From Coriobacteriaceae bacterium (GTDB taxonomy: Bacteria; Actinomycetota; Coriobacteriia; Coriobacteriales; Coriobacteriaceae), in the NCBI GenBank assembly GCA_902364645.1, contig CABJEP010000007.1, positions 60,594 through 122,450 on the forward strand: DNA of 61,857 nt, given 5' to 3'. Positions 43,923 to 51,950 of the stretch are shown piece after piece (within the stretch, counting starts at the first letter, position 1; the number at the start of each line of letters is the position of its first letter). The notes below the pieces were generated by a model that saw nothing but the letters and a program-made list of their open reading frames with translations, made no database searches and was not told the origin of the DNA. Position numbers and translations under genes: made by a program.

Positions 43923-45113
43923 ATGAGTATCGTATTGTCACATACCACTGCAAAAGCGGTCTACCAAGCCGCGCATTCGGTGTCTGCGAAAGACATCGAG
44001 TCCTGCAGCCCTGCCGCAATTTACGGATCATGCCCCAGCGGAGCACTCCTCGACGCAGCCGCAGAATGGCTCGCCAAACATGATGTTGCCCGCGACGCAA
44101 ACGATCCCCTCGAGGTAACGGTGTTTGATCGCAGGAACGCGCGCTACGCGATGAACTGTCAATGCCACGTTTCGTCAAAGCGATTCTCAAACTCACGCTT
44201 TATAGAGCTCGGAGAAGACATCTTCGTTGTTGGTGTTGAGCTTTGTGCACTTCAGGCCGCCACCTATCTCCCTTTTCGCGAACTAGTGGAGTACTACTTT
44301 GAACTGTGCGGCGCTTATTCCCTAGGAACCGGCTCTTCAACCTCCTATACCGAGCGTTTCGCGCTTACCTCGACCGAGAGGCTAAAGCAGTTCTTTAATT
44401 CCATTACCAGATGTGACGGTTTGGCCCTTGCCCGAAAGTCGATTCAATGTGTACGCGATGGATGTCGGTCTCCCATGGAAACGGCCTTTGCCATGATGCT
44501 TACGTTGCCCAAAAGCGAAGGAGGGCTTGGCATTAAAGGAATTGAGACCGACTACGAGGTGAAGGTCACCGCCGCCGCAAAAAATCTCACGAGACGCAAA
44601 AAGTTCTTTATGGATGCATATCTGAAGAAATCTCGAACAGATATTGAATACAACGGGTTTTATCACGACGCTGAAGAAGACCGCGCTATCGACGAGGAGC
44701 GCAAGAATGCGCTTGCGTCCATGGGGTACGGAATCATCACTGTCAGCCGTTATTCCTTTATGCATGCCAGCTCTTTCGTTAGGGTCATGGAGGCAATCCA
44801 GCGGAAAGAAGGCATACGCCCCTCGCGTCTGCCAAAAGACTTTCAAATCATGCAAGAGGACCTGAGACTGTTTGTGCTCAGACGGTTTATTGAGGAGAAG
44901 AAACGAATCCAGGAGGAGCTTCGCCAGGATTCCGAAGAGCGTCAACGAATCGACCTCGAAAAAGCAATGCTCGAAGGCATCACATTGGACGATCCGACGA
45001 TTAACAAGGCTCCGGCAATCGATGACATGCAGACTGTCGGACTCGACAGCCCATCACTCAACCAAACAAGCAGCTTCACGCCCGAGGGCAGGGTCTTCGG
45101 GGCCGGAAACTAG
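43923..45113 (+). CDS. PD-(D/E)XK-like protein of a Coriobacteriia family (copy 2)
   Basis: Unnamed protein of 396 residues, paralogous to the product at 34.7 kb. It begins IVLSHTTAKAVYQAA, like AbiEi-type and DUF559-linked proteins. The nuclease-like half has CRSPMETAFAMML, GGLGIKGIETDYEVKV, an Asp in FMDAYLKKS, the strand TDIEYNGFYHD, and the helix RAIDEERKNALASMGYGIITV. This is the Glu-x-Asp/Glu and arginine-helix order of Vsr-like folds, with a better preserved DIEYNG-H core than copy 1. A charged helical tail of about 100 residues follows. The gene is AT-richer and has different codon use from its neighbours, which suggests transfer. Function unknown. Confidence 0.6.
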   Translation: MSIVLSHTTAKAVYQAAHSVSAKDIESCSPAAIYGSCPSGALLDAAAEWLAKHDVARDANDPLEVTVFDRRNARYAMNCQCHVSSKRFSNSRFIELGEDIFVVGVELCALQAATYLPFRELVEYYFELCGAYSLGTGSSTSYTERFALTSTERLKQFFNSITRCDGLALARKSIQCVRDGCRSPMETAFAMMLTLPKSEGGLGIKGIETDYEVKVTAAAKNLTRRKKFFMDAYLKKSRTDIEYNGFYHDAEEDRAIDEERKNALASMGYGIITVSRYSFMHASSFVRVMEAIQRKEGIRPSRLPKDFQIMQEDLRLFVLRRFIEEKKRIQEELRQDSEERQRIDLEKAMLEGITLDDPTINKAPAIDDMQTVGLDSPSLNQTSSFTPEGRVFGAGN

Positions 45114-45458
45114 GCTGACTAACAAGGTGGGTACCCTAGCGACGTGCAAAATTGCGAGTATTCAGCAAAGCCGGGTGTCCATCACCCTCGAGTGGATCCA
45201 AAAGTGAAGCGAAATCACTCTTGCGTGAGAACGTTAGGCAACATTTGAGGAAGAACTCATCGGTTTACCACCCTAAGACAACTCTTTAGCTGCATTATTT
45301 GGCCTGCGATAAGTTAACAGACCCCCTATCGTTGCAGAATACTCCAATTTTTGCACGGCGCAGGGGCACCCACCCCGGCATCACCTATCAAAACCGCTTA
45401 GTCCGGAATCTCGTCCGCTTTTCCTCATCATTTTGTACGACGGATTGCCTAAACGATA
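45114..45458. other. Gap between nuclease-like copy 2 and the metal operon
   Basis: No gene or named RNA is seen. The sequence is AT-richer and without obvious hairpins. It ends at the consensus promoter of the arsR operon. Confidence 0.35.
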
Positions 45459-45518
45459 TTGACATATGAACATGCGCTCATATAATCGGAAGTAAGTTAT
45501 ATGAGCGCATGTTCATAT
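45459..45518 (+). promoter_or_regulatory. arsR operon promoter with two ArsR-type operators
   Basis: A perfect promoter, TTGACA (45459-45464), 16 bp, TATAAT (45481-45486), is covered by the site ATATGAACATGCGCTCATAT (45464-45483). A second site, ATATGAGCGCATGTTCATAT (45499-45518), is its exact inverse and lies at the transcript start. Binding there would block RNA polymerase. Such ATATGA...TCATAT palindromes are typical of ArsR/SmtB repressors. Confidence 0.9.
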
Positions 45519-45532
45519 GAAAGGATATTGCA

Positions 45533-45898
45533 ATGAGCATCCGCGTTGATGAAACGAAACCCGACATCGAGGCCACCGAGCCCGCGATCCCCACCACCTG
45601 CTCGCCCGAGGACCTTCCCGACGAGGAGCTTCTCTACGACCTCGCCGACCTGTTCAAGGTCTTCAGCGACACCACGCGCATCAAGATTCTCTATGCCCTC
45701 ATGGGCCGTGAGCTCTGCGTGGCCGACATCGCCGAAGCGACCGAAACCTCGCAGTCGGCAGTATCGCACCAGCTGCGCACGCTTAAGCAGTCGCACCTGG
45801 TCAAGTTCCGCCGCGACGGCCGCAACATCCTCTACTCGCTTGCCGACGATCACGTCTACACCATGCTCAACCAGGGCATGAGCCATATCTGCGAATAG
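45533..45898 (+). CDS. ArsR/SmtB family metal-sensing repressor
   Basis: Winged-helix repressor of 121 residues. The DNA-binding helix is CVADIAEATETSQSAVSHQLRTL. The alpha-5 metal site is complete: D105, H107 and, from the other subunit, H118 and E121, as in zinc sensors SmtB and CzrA. The alpha-3 site motif ELCV has only C62, so a CadC-type cadmium/lead site is incomplete. It should leave its operators when zinc or a similar ion binds. It heads an operon with the HMA protein and the ATPase. AAAGGA precedes the ATG. Confidence 0.92.
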   Translation: MSIRVDETKPDIEATEPAIPTTCSPEDLPDEELLYDLADLFKVFSDTTRIKILYALMGRELCVADIAEATETSQSAVSHQLRTLKQSHLVKFRRDGRNILYSLADDHVYTMLNQGMSHICE

Positions 45899-45960
45899 CA
45901 ACCAACCGAGGTACCAGCGCGGCCTGCACCCAAGCCGCAAAACAGGGAAAGGAACCCATC

Positions 45961-46179
45961 ATGAAAAAGCAGTTTAAACTCGACGAGATCGACTGCGCCA
46001 ACTGCGCGCGCGAGCTTCAGGACGAACTTGCCAAGCTCGAGGGCGTCAAATCCGTGTCCGTCAACTTTATGACCCAGAAGCTGACGCTCGAGGCCGACGA
46101 CGCCGAGTTCGACGAGGTGCTCAACCGCGTTGTAGAGTTTACGGCCGACGCCGAGCCGGACTGCGAGATCATTCTCTAG
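45961..46179 (+). CDS. Heavy-metal-associated (HMA) domain protein
   Basis: Small ferredoxin-like metal chaperone of 72 residues. The metal-binding cysteines are C12 and C15 in DCANC. The rest (GVKSVSVNFMTQKLTLEA) follows the HMA fold. In most ZntA-type pumps this domain is fused to the ATPase; here it is a separate gene between the repressor and the pump, and the pump itself has no such domain. AGGGAAAGGA precedes the ATG. Confidence 0.9.
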   Translation: MKKQFKLDEIDCANCARELQDELAKLEGVKSVSVNFMTQKLTLEADDAEFDEVLNRVVEFTADAEPDCEIIL

Positions 46180-46199
46180 CCCAGGTTTACGCCAACCTA

Positions 46200-46256
46200 C
46201 AAGGCCGCGCTTGCCGCGGCCTTTGCTCGCGAAGTTATATGAGCGAGTGTTCATAC
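46200..46256 (+). promoter_or_regulatory. Internal hairpin and third ArsR-type operator
   Basis: AAGGCCGCG/CGCGGCCTT forms a hairpin with a short T-run (46200-46225), a possible partial terminator after the HMA gene. Eleven bp later ATATGAGCGAGTGTTCATAC (46237-46256) repeats the promoter operator with a few changes. The pump gene may therefore have a second repressed start. Confidence 0.75.
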
Positions 46257-46279
46257 ATTCAAATGGGAGGATACGAGTC

Positions 46280-48232
46280 ATGGCCGCCGCCGACCCCAAA
46301 AAGAAAAAGAAGAAGCGCAAGAAAAAAGAGTCACTCGAGCATAAGCGCAACCGCATCCTGGTAGCGCTAGGCATCTTTGCGGTGGTGTACGCCCTCGACG
46401 AGCTCGGTACCCTTACTGCCGCATTCGGCACCCCGGGCGACATCTACGCCAGCTTTGTGCTGTTCCTCGTGCCGTTTTTGATTGCCGGCTACGACGTACT
46501 GCAAAAGGCATTCAATAACATTCGCCGCGGCAAGGCCTTCGACGAGAGTTTCCTTATGGCCGTCGCGACCATCGGCGCATTTGCCATGGTGCTCTTCCCC
46601 GACACCGACCCGCACATGGCCGAAGGCGCCGCTGTCATGCTGTTCTACCAAGTCGGCGAGCTGTTCCAGACATACGCCGTGGGCAAGAGCCGCAAGTCGA
46701 TCAGTGCCATGATGGACATCGCACCCGACTACGCTAACGTCGAGCAGACCGACGGCACGCTCGAGCAGGTCTTCCCCGATGACATCACCGTCGGCACCGT
46801 GATCGTGGTCAAGCCCGGCGAGCGCGTGCCTATCGACGGCGTCATCGTCGAGGGCGAAACCCAGCTCGACACCGCCGCACTCACGGGCGAGTCAGTCCCC
46901 CGCCCCGCCAAGACCGGCGACGATATCATCAGCGGCTGCATCAACATGACGGGCCTCATCCGCGTGCGCACCACCAAGCCCTTTGGCGAGTCCACCGTCG
47001 CGCGCGTCCTGGAGCTCGTGGAGAATGCCAGCGAAAAGAAGGCGCGCACCGAGAACTTCATCACGCGCTTTGCCCGCGTCTACACGCCCGCCGTCACCGG
47101 CGCGGCCGCGGTGCTCGCGCTTGGCGGCGGCCTGGTGACTGGCGCTTGGTCCGATTGGATCCTGCGCGGCCTGACCTTCCTGGTCGTCAGTTGCCCGTGC
47201 GCGCTCGTGATCAGCGTGCCGCTGAGCTTCTTTGGCGGCATTGGCGGCGCGTCCAAGCTGGGCGTTCTCATCAAGGGCTCCAACTACCTCGAGACGCTCG
47301 CCGACGTGGACACCGTCGTCTTCGACAAAACCGGCACGCTCACCAACGGCACGTTCTCGGTGGTCGCGGTGCACCCCGAGGCAGGCTATACCGAGCAATC
47401 GTTGCTTGAAGTCGCAGCCCTCGCCGAGTCATTCTCCGACCACCCCATCGCGCAGTCGGTACGCACCGCCTTCCAGGGCGAGCTCGATCCCAAGCGCGTG
47501 ACGGATTCCACTAATGACGCGGGCCACGGCGTGACGGCAACCATCGACGGCAAGCACGTCGTCGTTGGCAACGCAAAGATGCTCGCCGCGGCCGGCGTTG
47601 AAGCACCGGACTGTGAGGTTGTCGGCACGATCCTCCACGTGCTCGTTGACGGCGTGTACGCCGGCCACATCGTGATTGCAGACACCGTTAAGGCCGATGC
47701 GGAGCAAACGATTCGCGACCTGCATGCCGCCGGTATCAACCGCACCGTCATGCTCACGGGCGACCGCGAGGAGGTTGCAGCGTCTGTGGCCAAGCAACTC
47801 GGTCTCGACGAGTTCCACGCGCAGCTCCTGCCGGGCGACAAGGTCGAGCGCGTTGAGGCGCTACTCGCGGCCGAAAGTGGCAAGGGCAAGCTCGCCTTTG
47901 TCGGCGACGGTATCAACGACGCTCCTGTGCTTACGCGCGCCGATGTGGGCATTGCCATGGGCGCCATGGGCTCCGACGCCGCGATCGAGGCCGCCGACGT
48001 GGTGCTGATGGACGACAAGCCGTCCAACATTTCCCGCGCGATCCGCGTGGCGCGCAAGACCATGTCGATTGTTTGGCAGAACATAATCTTTGCGCTGGGC
48101 ATTAAGCTGCTGATCCTTGTGCTGGCAGCGCTGGGTATCGCCAATATGTGGCTTGCCGTCTTTGGCGACGTAGGCGTGGCGATCATCGCCATCCTGAACG
48201 CCATGCGCGCGATGGGTGTCAAGAACCTGTAG
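46280..48232 (+). CDS. Zn/Cd/Pb-type P1B ATPase
   Basis: Metal export pump of 650 residues. The N-terminus is a Lys/Arg block (KKKKKKRKKKE) in place of the usual HMA domain. The membrane metal site is CPC near residue 305 in SCPCALVISVP, the pattern of zinc/cadmium/lead pumps, matched by K in GIKLLIL and FGDVG in the last membrane segments. The phosphorylated Asp is D349 in DKTGTL; TGES and GDGINDAPVL are present. GGGAGG lies before the ATG. It is the effector of the arsR operon and probably receives metal from the separate HMA protein. Confidence 0.93.
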   Translation: MAAADPKKKKKKRKKKESLEHKRNRILVALGIFAVVYALDELGTLTAAFGTPGDIYASFVLFLVPFLIAGYDVLQKAFNNIRRGKAFDESFLMAVATIGAFAMVLFPDTDPHMAEGAAVMLFYQVGELFQTYAVGKSRKSISAMMDIAPDYANVEQTDGTLEQVFPDDITVGTVIVVKPGERVPIDGVIVEGETQLDTAALTGESVPRPAKTGDDIISGCINMTGLIRVRTTKPFGESTVARVLELVENASEKKARTENFITRFARVYTPAVTGAAAVLALGGGLVTGAWSDWILRGLTFLVVSCPCALVISVPLSFFGGIGGASKLGVLIKGSNYLETLADVDTVVFDKTGTLTNGTFSVVAVHPEAGYTEQSLLEVAALAESFSDHPIAQSVRTAFQGELDPKRVTDSTNDAGHGVTATIDGKHVVVGNAKMLAAAGVEAPDCEVVGTILHVLVDGVYAGHIVIADTVKADAEQTIRDLHAAGINRTVMLTGDREEVAASVAKQLGLDEFHAQLLPGDKVERVEALLAAESGKGKLAFVGDGINDAPVLTRADVGIAMGAMGSDAAIEAADVVLMDDKPSNISRAIRVARKTMSIVWQNIIFALGIKLLILVLAALGIANMWLAVFGDVGVAIIAILNAMRAMGVKNL

Positions 48233-48248
48233 CACCCGTGGTCCCTCC

Positions 48249-48375
48249 GGCCGGGGTCGGACTTGGTTTTGAAAACGTCCTCGCGCATGAGGCCCGTCTT
48301 TCCTGCTCCTGCGGAGCAACGGAAAGGCGGGCCTCGCGCTGCGGATTGTTTTCAAAACCAAGCCCGACCCCGGCC
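48249..48375. repeat. Large near-perfect palindrome F
   Basis: Outer arms of 28 bp (GGCCGGGGTCGG, then CTTGGTTTTGAAAAC, and inverse) enclose a second nested palindrome: GAGGCCCG, CTTTCC and GCTCC face GGAGC, GGAAAG and CGGGCCTC around TGC. Almost every base of the 127 can pair. It starts 16 bp past the ATPase stop and no T-run follows, so it looks more like a mobile palindrome than a plain terminator. Confidence 0.85.
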
Positions 48376-48511
48376 TGCAGTGACGTAGCTGGCAGTTCTT
48401 GGGCATCGCTTGCTGGCGGTGCTCCTTTGCTGAAATGGACTTGGCCGAAAGGGCCGCTGGTCCCGGTCGCTGGTTCGCGCTTTGCGTGAACTCCGCGCTA
48501 CTGAGGATCCG

Positions 48512-48901
48512 TTAGGATACCGAGGTTGAATCCGTCGCCTCGCCCCGGCCCAACATCGACCTCAACTTCTCGAAGCTCTCCTCGCTCAGGCAGTGCTCCA
48601 TGTGGCGGCCCTCTTGCGACGCGACCTCGGGCGTTACGCCTGCGTCCTCTAGCAGACCTACAAAAAAGCAGTGGCGCTCCCACATTTGACGGGCAACCTC
48701 AAGACCGCGTTCCGTCAGATGCACGTCGCGTTTGCCCATCTCCACGTAGCCGGTGCTCTCCAAGGCCGCCATGGCTTTAGAGACGCTTGCTTTGGTTACG
48801 CCCAAGTATTCGGCAACGTCGATCGAGCGCACGATGCCCTGACGTTCCGATAGGACGTAGATCGATTCGAGATAGTCTTCTCCGGATTCACGTAGGGCCA
48901 T
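48512..48901 (-). CDS. DtxR/MntR family metal-dependent repressor
   Basis: Metalloregulator of 129 residues, without the SH3-like C-terminal domain of DtxR, hence MntR-type length. The helix-turn-helix is RSIDVAEYLGVTKASVSKAMAALESTGYV. Metal ligands fit the dimerisation half: Asp and Glu in GEDYLE, Cys/His in ERHCFF, and Glu-x-x-Arg-His plus His in SQEGRHMEHCLSEE. It probably senses manganese or iron. The gap upstream has GTTAGCC and GGCTTAC half-sites about 15 bp apart (48929-48957), a possible own operator. Confidence 0.88.
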   Translation of the reverse strand: MALRESGEDYLESIYVLSERQGIVRSIDVAEYLGVTKASVSKAMAALESTGYVEMGKRDVHLTERGLEVARQMWERHCFFVGLLEDAGVTPEVASQEGRHMEHCLSEESFEKLRSMLGRGEATDSTSVS

Positions 48902-49049
48902 GGGCCGCCTTTCGCGATGATTGCTAGTTAGCCTTTGGATACTTTCCTTGGCTTACTTTACCGCAAAAGTTGACCATGTCTTACTGCATTGACCAAAAAG
49001 TTAGCCGCGTTTCACAAAACGTGCGAGATGAAAACAAAATGGGAACGCC

Positions 49050-49104
49050 CCGCAAGGAGTGTCCCCAGCTGCCGGCAGATAAGGAGCGTCCCCAAGTGCC
49101 GGGT
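49050..49104. repeat. Repeat family B, inner unit
   Basis: It reads AAGGAGTGTCCCC, CTGCCGGCAG, GCGTCCCCAAGTGCCGGG. It ends just before the stop codon of the HAD gene. Confidence 0.75.
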
Positions 49105-49109
49105 CGCAG

Positions 49110-49880
49110 CTACACGAGGCCAAAGTGCTTCGCGGCGTTGTAGATGCCATCGTCGTCTACGGCGGTCGTCACGTAGGTCGCTGCGGCCTTCACGGTATCC
49201 TGCGCGTTGCCCATGGCCACACTTGTGCCCACGGCCGAGAACATCGACAGGTCGTTCTCGCCGTCGCCAAAGGCGATCGCCTCGCTCGCGTCGACACCCA
49301 GGCGCTCCAGCGTCGCCGCCACGCCCAAGTCCTTGCCGCCGTTGGCGGGGATAATGTCGCAGAACAGGTCGCACCAGCGCGTGGTGAGCGAATGCGACAC
49401 CGCGTCGGCCACGATATGCTCGTCGGCCGGGTCCACAAACGCGCAAAACTGGTAGACCGGCGCGTCAAAGGCGTGGTCAAACGGCTCCTCGTGATAGACG
49501 ATTCCCGCGTTGCTGCCGGCCGCCACCACGCGCTCGGACAGGCGATTCACAAACGAGTTCTCGCCCTGCATGCACAGCGAGTCGTAGCACCCCTCGGCCA
49601 CCTGGTCCACAATCACCGCGACGTCGTCCGGATCGATCGGGCAGCTGCGGTAGGTGCCCTTGGCATCAAAGCAGTGCTGGCCCGAGAGCGTAATGTACGC
49701 ATCCCAGCCCAAGTCGAGCAGCCAATCGGGCATCTGATAGGTCGGGCGGCCCGTGGCGATCACGCACGCGATCCCCTGCTCATGAAAGCTGTCGAGCACC
49801 TGCTGCGCCGACGCCGGAATCCGATGCGTTTTAAAGCTCAGCAGCGTGCCGTCGATATCGAAAAACGCGGCTTTGATCAT
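49110..49880 (-). CDS. HAD-superfamily (Cof-type) phosphatase
   Basis: Protein of 256 residues, the size of Cof/YidA-type sugar-phosphate or flavin-phosphate phosphatases. Motif 1 is FFDIDGTLL (D8, D10), motif 2 ATGRP, and motifs 3 and 4 are GGKDLGVAATLERLG and GDGENDLSMF. The substrate is not indicated. Its start lies 6 bp after the stop of the ABC-F gene, and its ribosome site GAGGAG overlaps that gene's end, so it is translationally coupled to it. Confidence 0.92.
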   Translation of the reverse strand: MIKAAFFDIDGTLLSFKTHRIPASAQQVLDSFHEQGIACVIATGRPTYQMPDWLLDLGWDAYITLSGQHCFDAKGTYRSCPIDPDDVAVIVDQVAEGCYDSLCMQGENSFVNRLSERVVAAGSNAGIVYHEEPFDHAFDAPVYQFCAFVDPADEHIVADAVSHSLTTRWCDLFCDIIPANGGKDLGVAATLERLGVDASEAIAFGDGENDLSMFSAVGTSVAMGNAQDTVKAAATYVTTAVDDDGIYNAAKHFGLV

Positions 49881-49886
49881 CCTCGT

Positions 49887-51746
49887 TTACTCCTCGCCCT
49901 CGAGCTTTTCGCTCGCCTCGAGCCACGCCATCTCCAGCTCGTCCATGGCGGCATGGGCCTCGTCGATCTTTGCCTGCTGCTCGCCGAGCGCTGTGTAGTT
50001 GGTGGGATCGACCTGGGCCATCGCGGCCTCGGCCTCCTCCACGCGGGCGCGCTGCGTCTCCATCTTGCGCTCGAGCGAGCTCACCTCGCGGCGGAGCTTC
50101 TGGCGCTCGGCATTGGAAAGGCCATTGGGCTGGCCGCTCGACTTGGGCTTTTCGGCTGCAATCGCTGCGGCGCCGGTGTCGAACGTGCCGGTCTTGGCGC
50201 TCGGCGCGCCCACGGGCTCGCCCTCGGCCGTGGCGTTGCACAGGCGCAGGTACTGGTCGACGCCGCCGGGCATATGCGTCAGATGACCGTCAAGCAGCGC
50301 CCACTGCCGGTCGGTCACGCGCTCCATCAAGAAGCGGTCGTGCGTCACCAGGATCAGCGTGCCCGGCCAGCCATCGAGCAGGTCCTCGACAATCGCCAGC
50401 ATGTCGGTATCCAAGTCGTTGCCCGGCTCGTCCAGGATAAGCACGTTGGGCTCGTCCAGGATCGTCAGCAGCAGCGACAGGCGACGGCGCTGGCCGCCCG
50501 AAAGATCGCCGATGCGGCTCCAGAGCTGCTGCGTCGTAAAGCCCAGGCGCTCGCAAAGCTTCTCAGGCGAAGTCTCCTTGCCGTCGATGACGTAGTACTT
50601 CTTATAGTTGCTGAGCACCTCGCGGATCGTGTCGCCCATGTAGGGCTCGAGCTCCTCGAGCTGCTGCGACAGCACGCCAAAACGCACCGTCTGGCCAATC
50701 TTCACGCGGCCGCGAAGGGGCGCGATCTTGCCCTGGATCACGTCGAGCAAGGTCGACTTGCCGGCACCGTTCTCACCCAGCAGACCATAGCGGTCGCCCG
50801 CGCCGATAAGCCAGGTCACATCGGAGAGCACCTGCTTGGGCGCGCCGTCGGCATCCGCATAGCCGGCGTCCACGTCGATCACGTCGATAACCTGCTTGCC
50901 TAGGCGGCTCACCGCCAGGCGCTTGAGCTCCAGCTCGTCGCGCACAGGCGGCACGTCGGCAATCAGCTCGCGAGCGGCATCCACGCGAAACTTGGGCTTG
51001 GTGGAACGCGCCTGGGCGCCGCGGCTTAGCCACGCGAGCTCCTTGCGCGCCATGTTGCGACGGCGCTCCTCGGTAACCGCGGCCATGCGATCGCGCTCCA
51101 CGCGCTGCAGGATGTAGGCCGAGTAGCCGCCCTCGAAGGGGTCGACTTGGCCGTCGTGGACCTCCCACATACTGGTGCAGACCTCGTCCAAGAACCAGCG
51201 GTCGTGCGTGACCACGAGCATCGCGCCCTGGCCGCGCTGCCAGCGGGCCTTTAAGTGACGCGCGAGCCAGTTGATAGTGCGCATGTCCAGGTGATTGGTG
51301 GGCTCGTCGAGCATGAGCACGTCATAGTCGTCGATCAGCAGGCGCGCGAGGTCCACGCGACGGCGCTGGCCGCCCGAAAGCTCGCCCACCGTGCCCTCCC
51401 AGGGCACATCGCTAATAAGGCCAGCCAGAATCTGGCGCGTACGCGGACTCGACGCCCACTCATACTCGGGCGTGTCGCCCACGACGGCATGATGCACGGT
51501 GTCGGTATCGACCAGGTTGTCCTTTTGGCCGAGCAGACCGATCGTGGTGCCGCGACGGTGCGTCACGCGCCCGTCATCGGGCTCCAGCGTGCCGGCGAGC
51601 ACGCTCAGCAGCGTCGACTTGCCGTCGCCGTTTTTGCCGACAATACCAATGCGGTCGCCCTCGCCCACGCCGAGCGTCACGCTATCGAAAATATGCTTGG
51701 TGGGAAACTCTAGGCTGACGGAATCGCATCCCAAAAGAATCGCCAT
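49887..51746 (-). CDS. ABC-F family ATPase (Uup-like)
   Basis: Soluble protein of 619 residues with two ABC ATPase domains and no membrane segments. Walker A motifs are GKNGDGKST and GENGAGKST, signature motifs LSGGQRRRVDLAR and LSGGQRRRLSLLL, Walker B LMLDEPTNHLD and LILDEPGNDLD (the second has Gly for Thr). A linker helix and a C-terminal coiled coil (about 545-619) match Uup. ABC-F proteins act on ribosomes; Uup-type members help stalled ribosomes. The ATG at 51746 follows AAGGAGC, so upstream codons were excluded. Confidence 0.93.
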   Translation of the reverse strand: MAILLGCDSVSLEFPTKHIFDSVTLGVGEGDRIGIVGKNGDGKSTLLSVLAGTLEPDDGRVTHRRGTTIGLLGQKDNLVDTDTVHHAVVGDTPEYEWASSPRTRQILAGLISDVPWEGTVGELSGGQRRRVDLARLLIDDYDVLMLDEPTNHLDMRTINWLARHLKARWQRGQGAMLVVTHDRWFLDEVCTSMWEVHDGQVDPFEGGYSAYILQRVERDRMAAVTEERRRNMARKELAWLSRGAQARSTKPKFRVDAARELIADVPPVRDELELKRLAVSRLGKQVIDVIDVDAGYADADGAPKQVLSDVTWLIGAGDRYGLLGENGAGKSTLLDVIQGKIAPLRGRVKIGQTVRFGVLSQQLEELEPYMGDTIREVLSNYKKYYVIDGKETSPEKLCERLGFTTQQLWSRIGDLSGGQRRRLSLLLTILDEPNVLILDEPGNDLDTDMLAIVEDLLDGWPGTLILVTHDRFLMERVTDRQWALLDGHLTHMPGGVDQYLRLCNATAEGEPVGAPSAKTGTFDTGAAAIAAEKPKSSGQPNGLSNAERQKLRREVSSLERKMETQRARVEEAEAAMAQVDPTNYTALGEQQAKIDEAHAAMDELEMAWLEASEKLEGEE

Positions 51747-51803
51747 ATGCCCTGCTCCTTCGTAGAAATTCAACGTTGTCCATGATAGCAGCGAGCCCCA
51801 CCC

Positions 51804-51842
51804 CAAACCACCACGAAGGCGCCTGTCCCCTTTGTGGCGGTC
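51804..51842. repeat. Repeat family A, copy 8 (reversed)
   Basis: AAACCACCACGAAGGCGCCTGTCCCCTTTGTGGCGG-type sequence, with the centre in reverse orientation and two arm changes. It lies between the pstB terminator and the ABC-F start. Confidence 0.85.
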
Positions 51843-51856
51843 GTTTCGGTCGCAGA

Positions 51857-51894
51857 GCAAAAGGCGGGCCATCTCCCAAAAGAGATGACCCGTC
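51857..51894 (-). terminator. Terminator of the pst operon
   Basis: On the reverse strand GACGGGTCATCTC pairs with GAGATGGCCCGCC (one mismatch) around a T-rich loop, followed by TTTTGC. Confidence 0.8.
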
Positions 51895-51950
51895 TCTCCA
51901 ATCAGTCCCGTGACAACCGTGGCCGCCGCGGGCCTCAAGCATGTCCCGGA

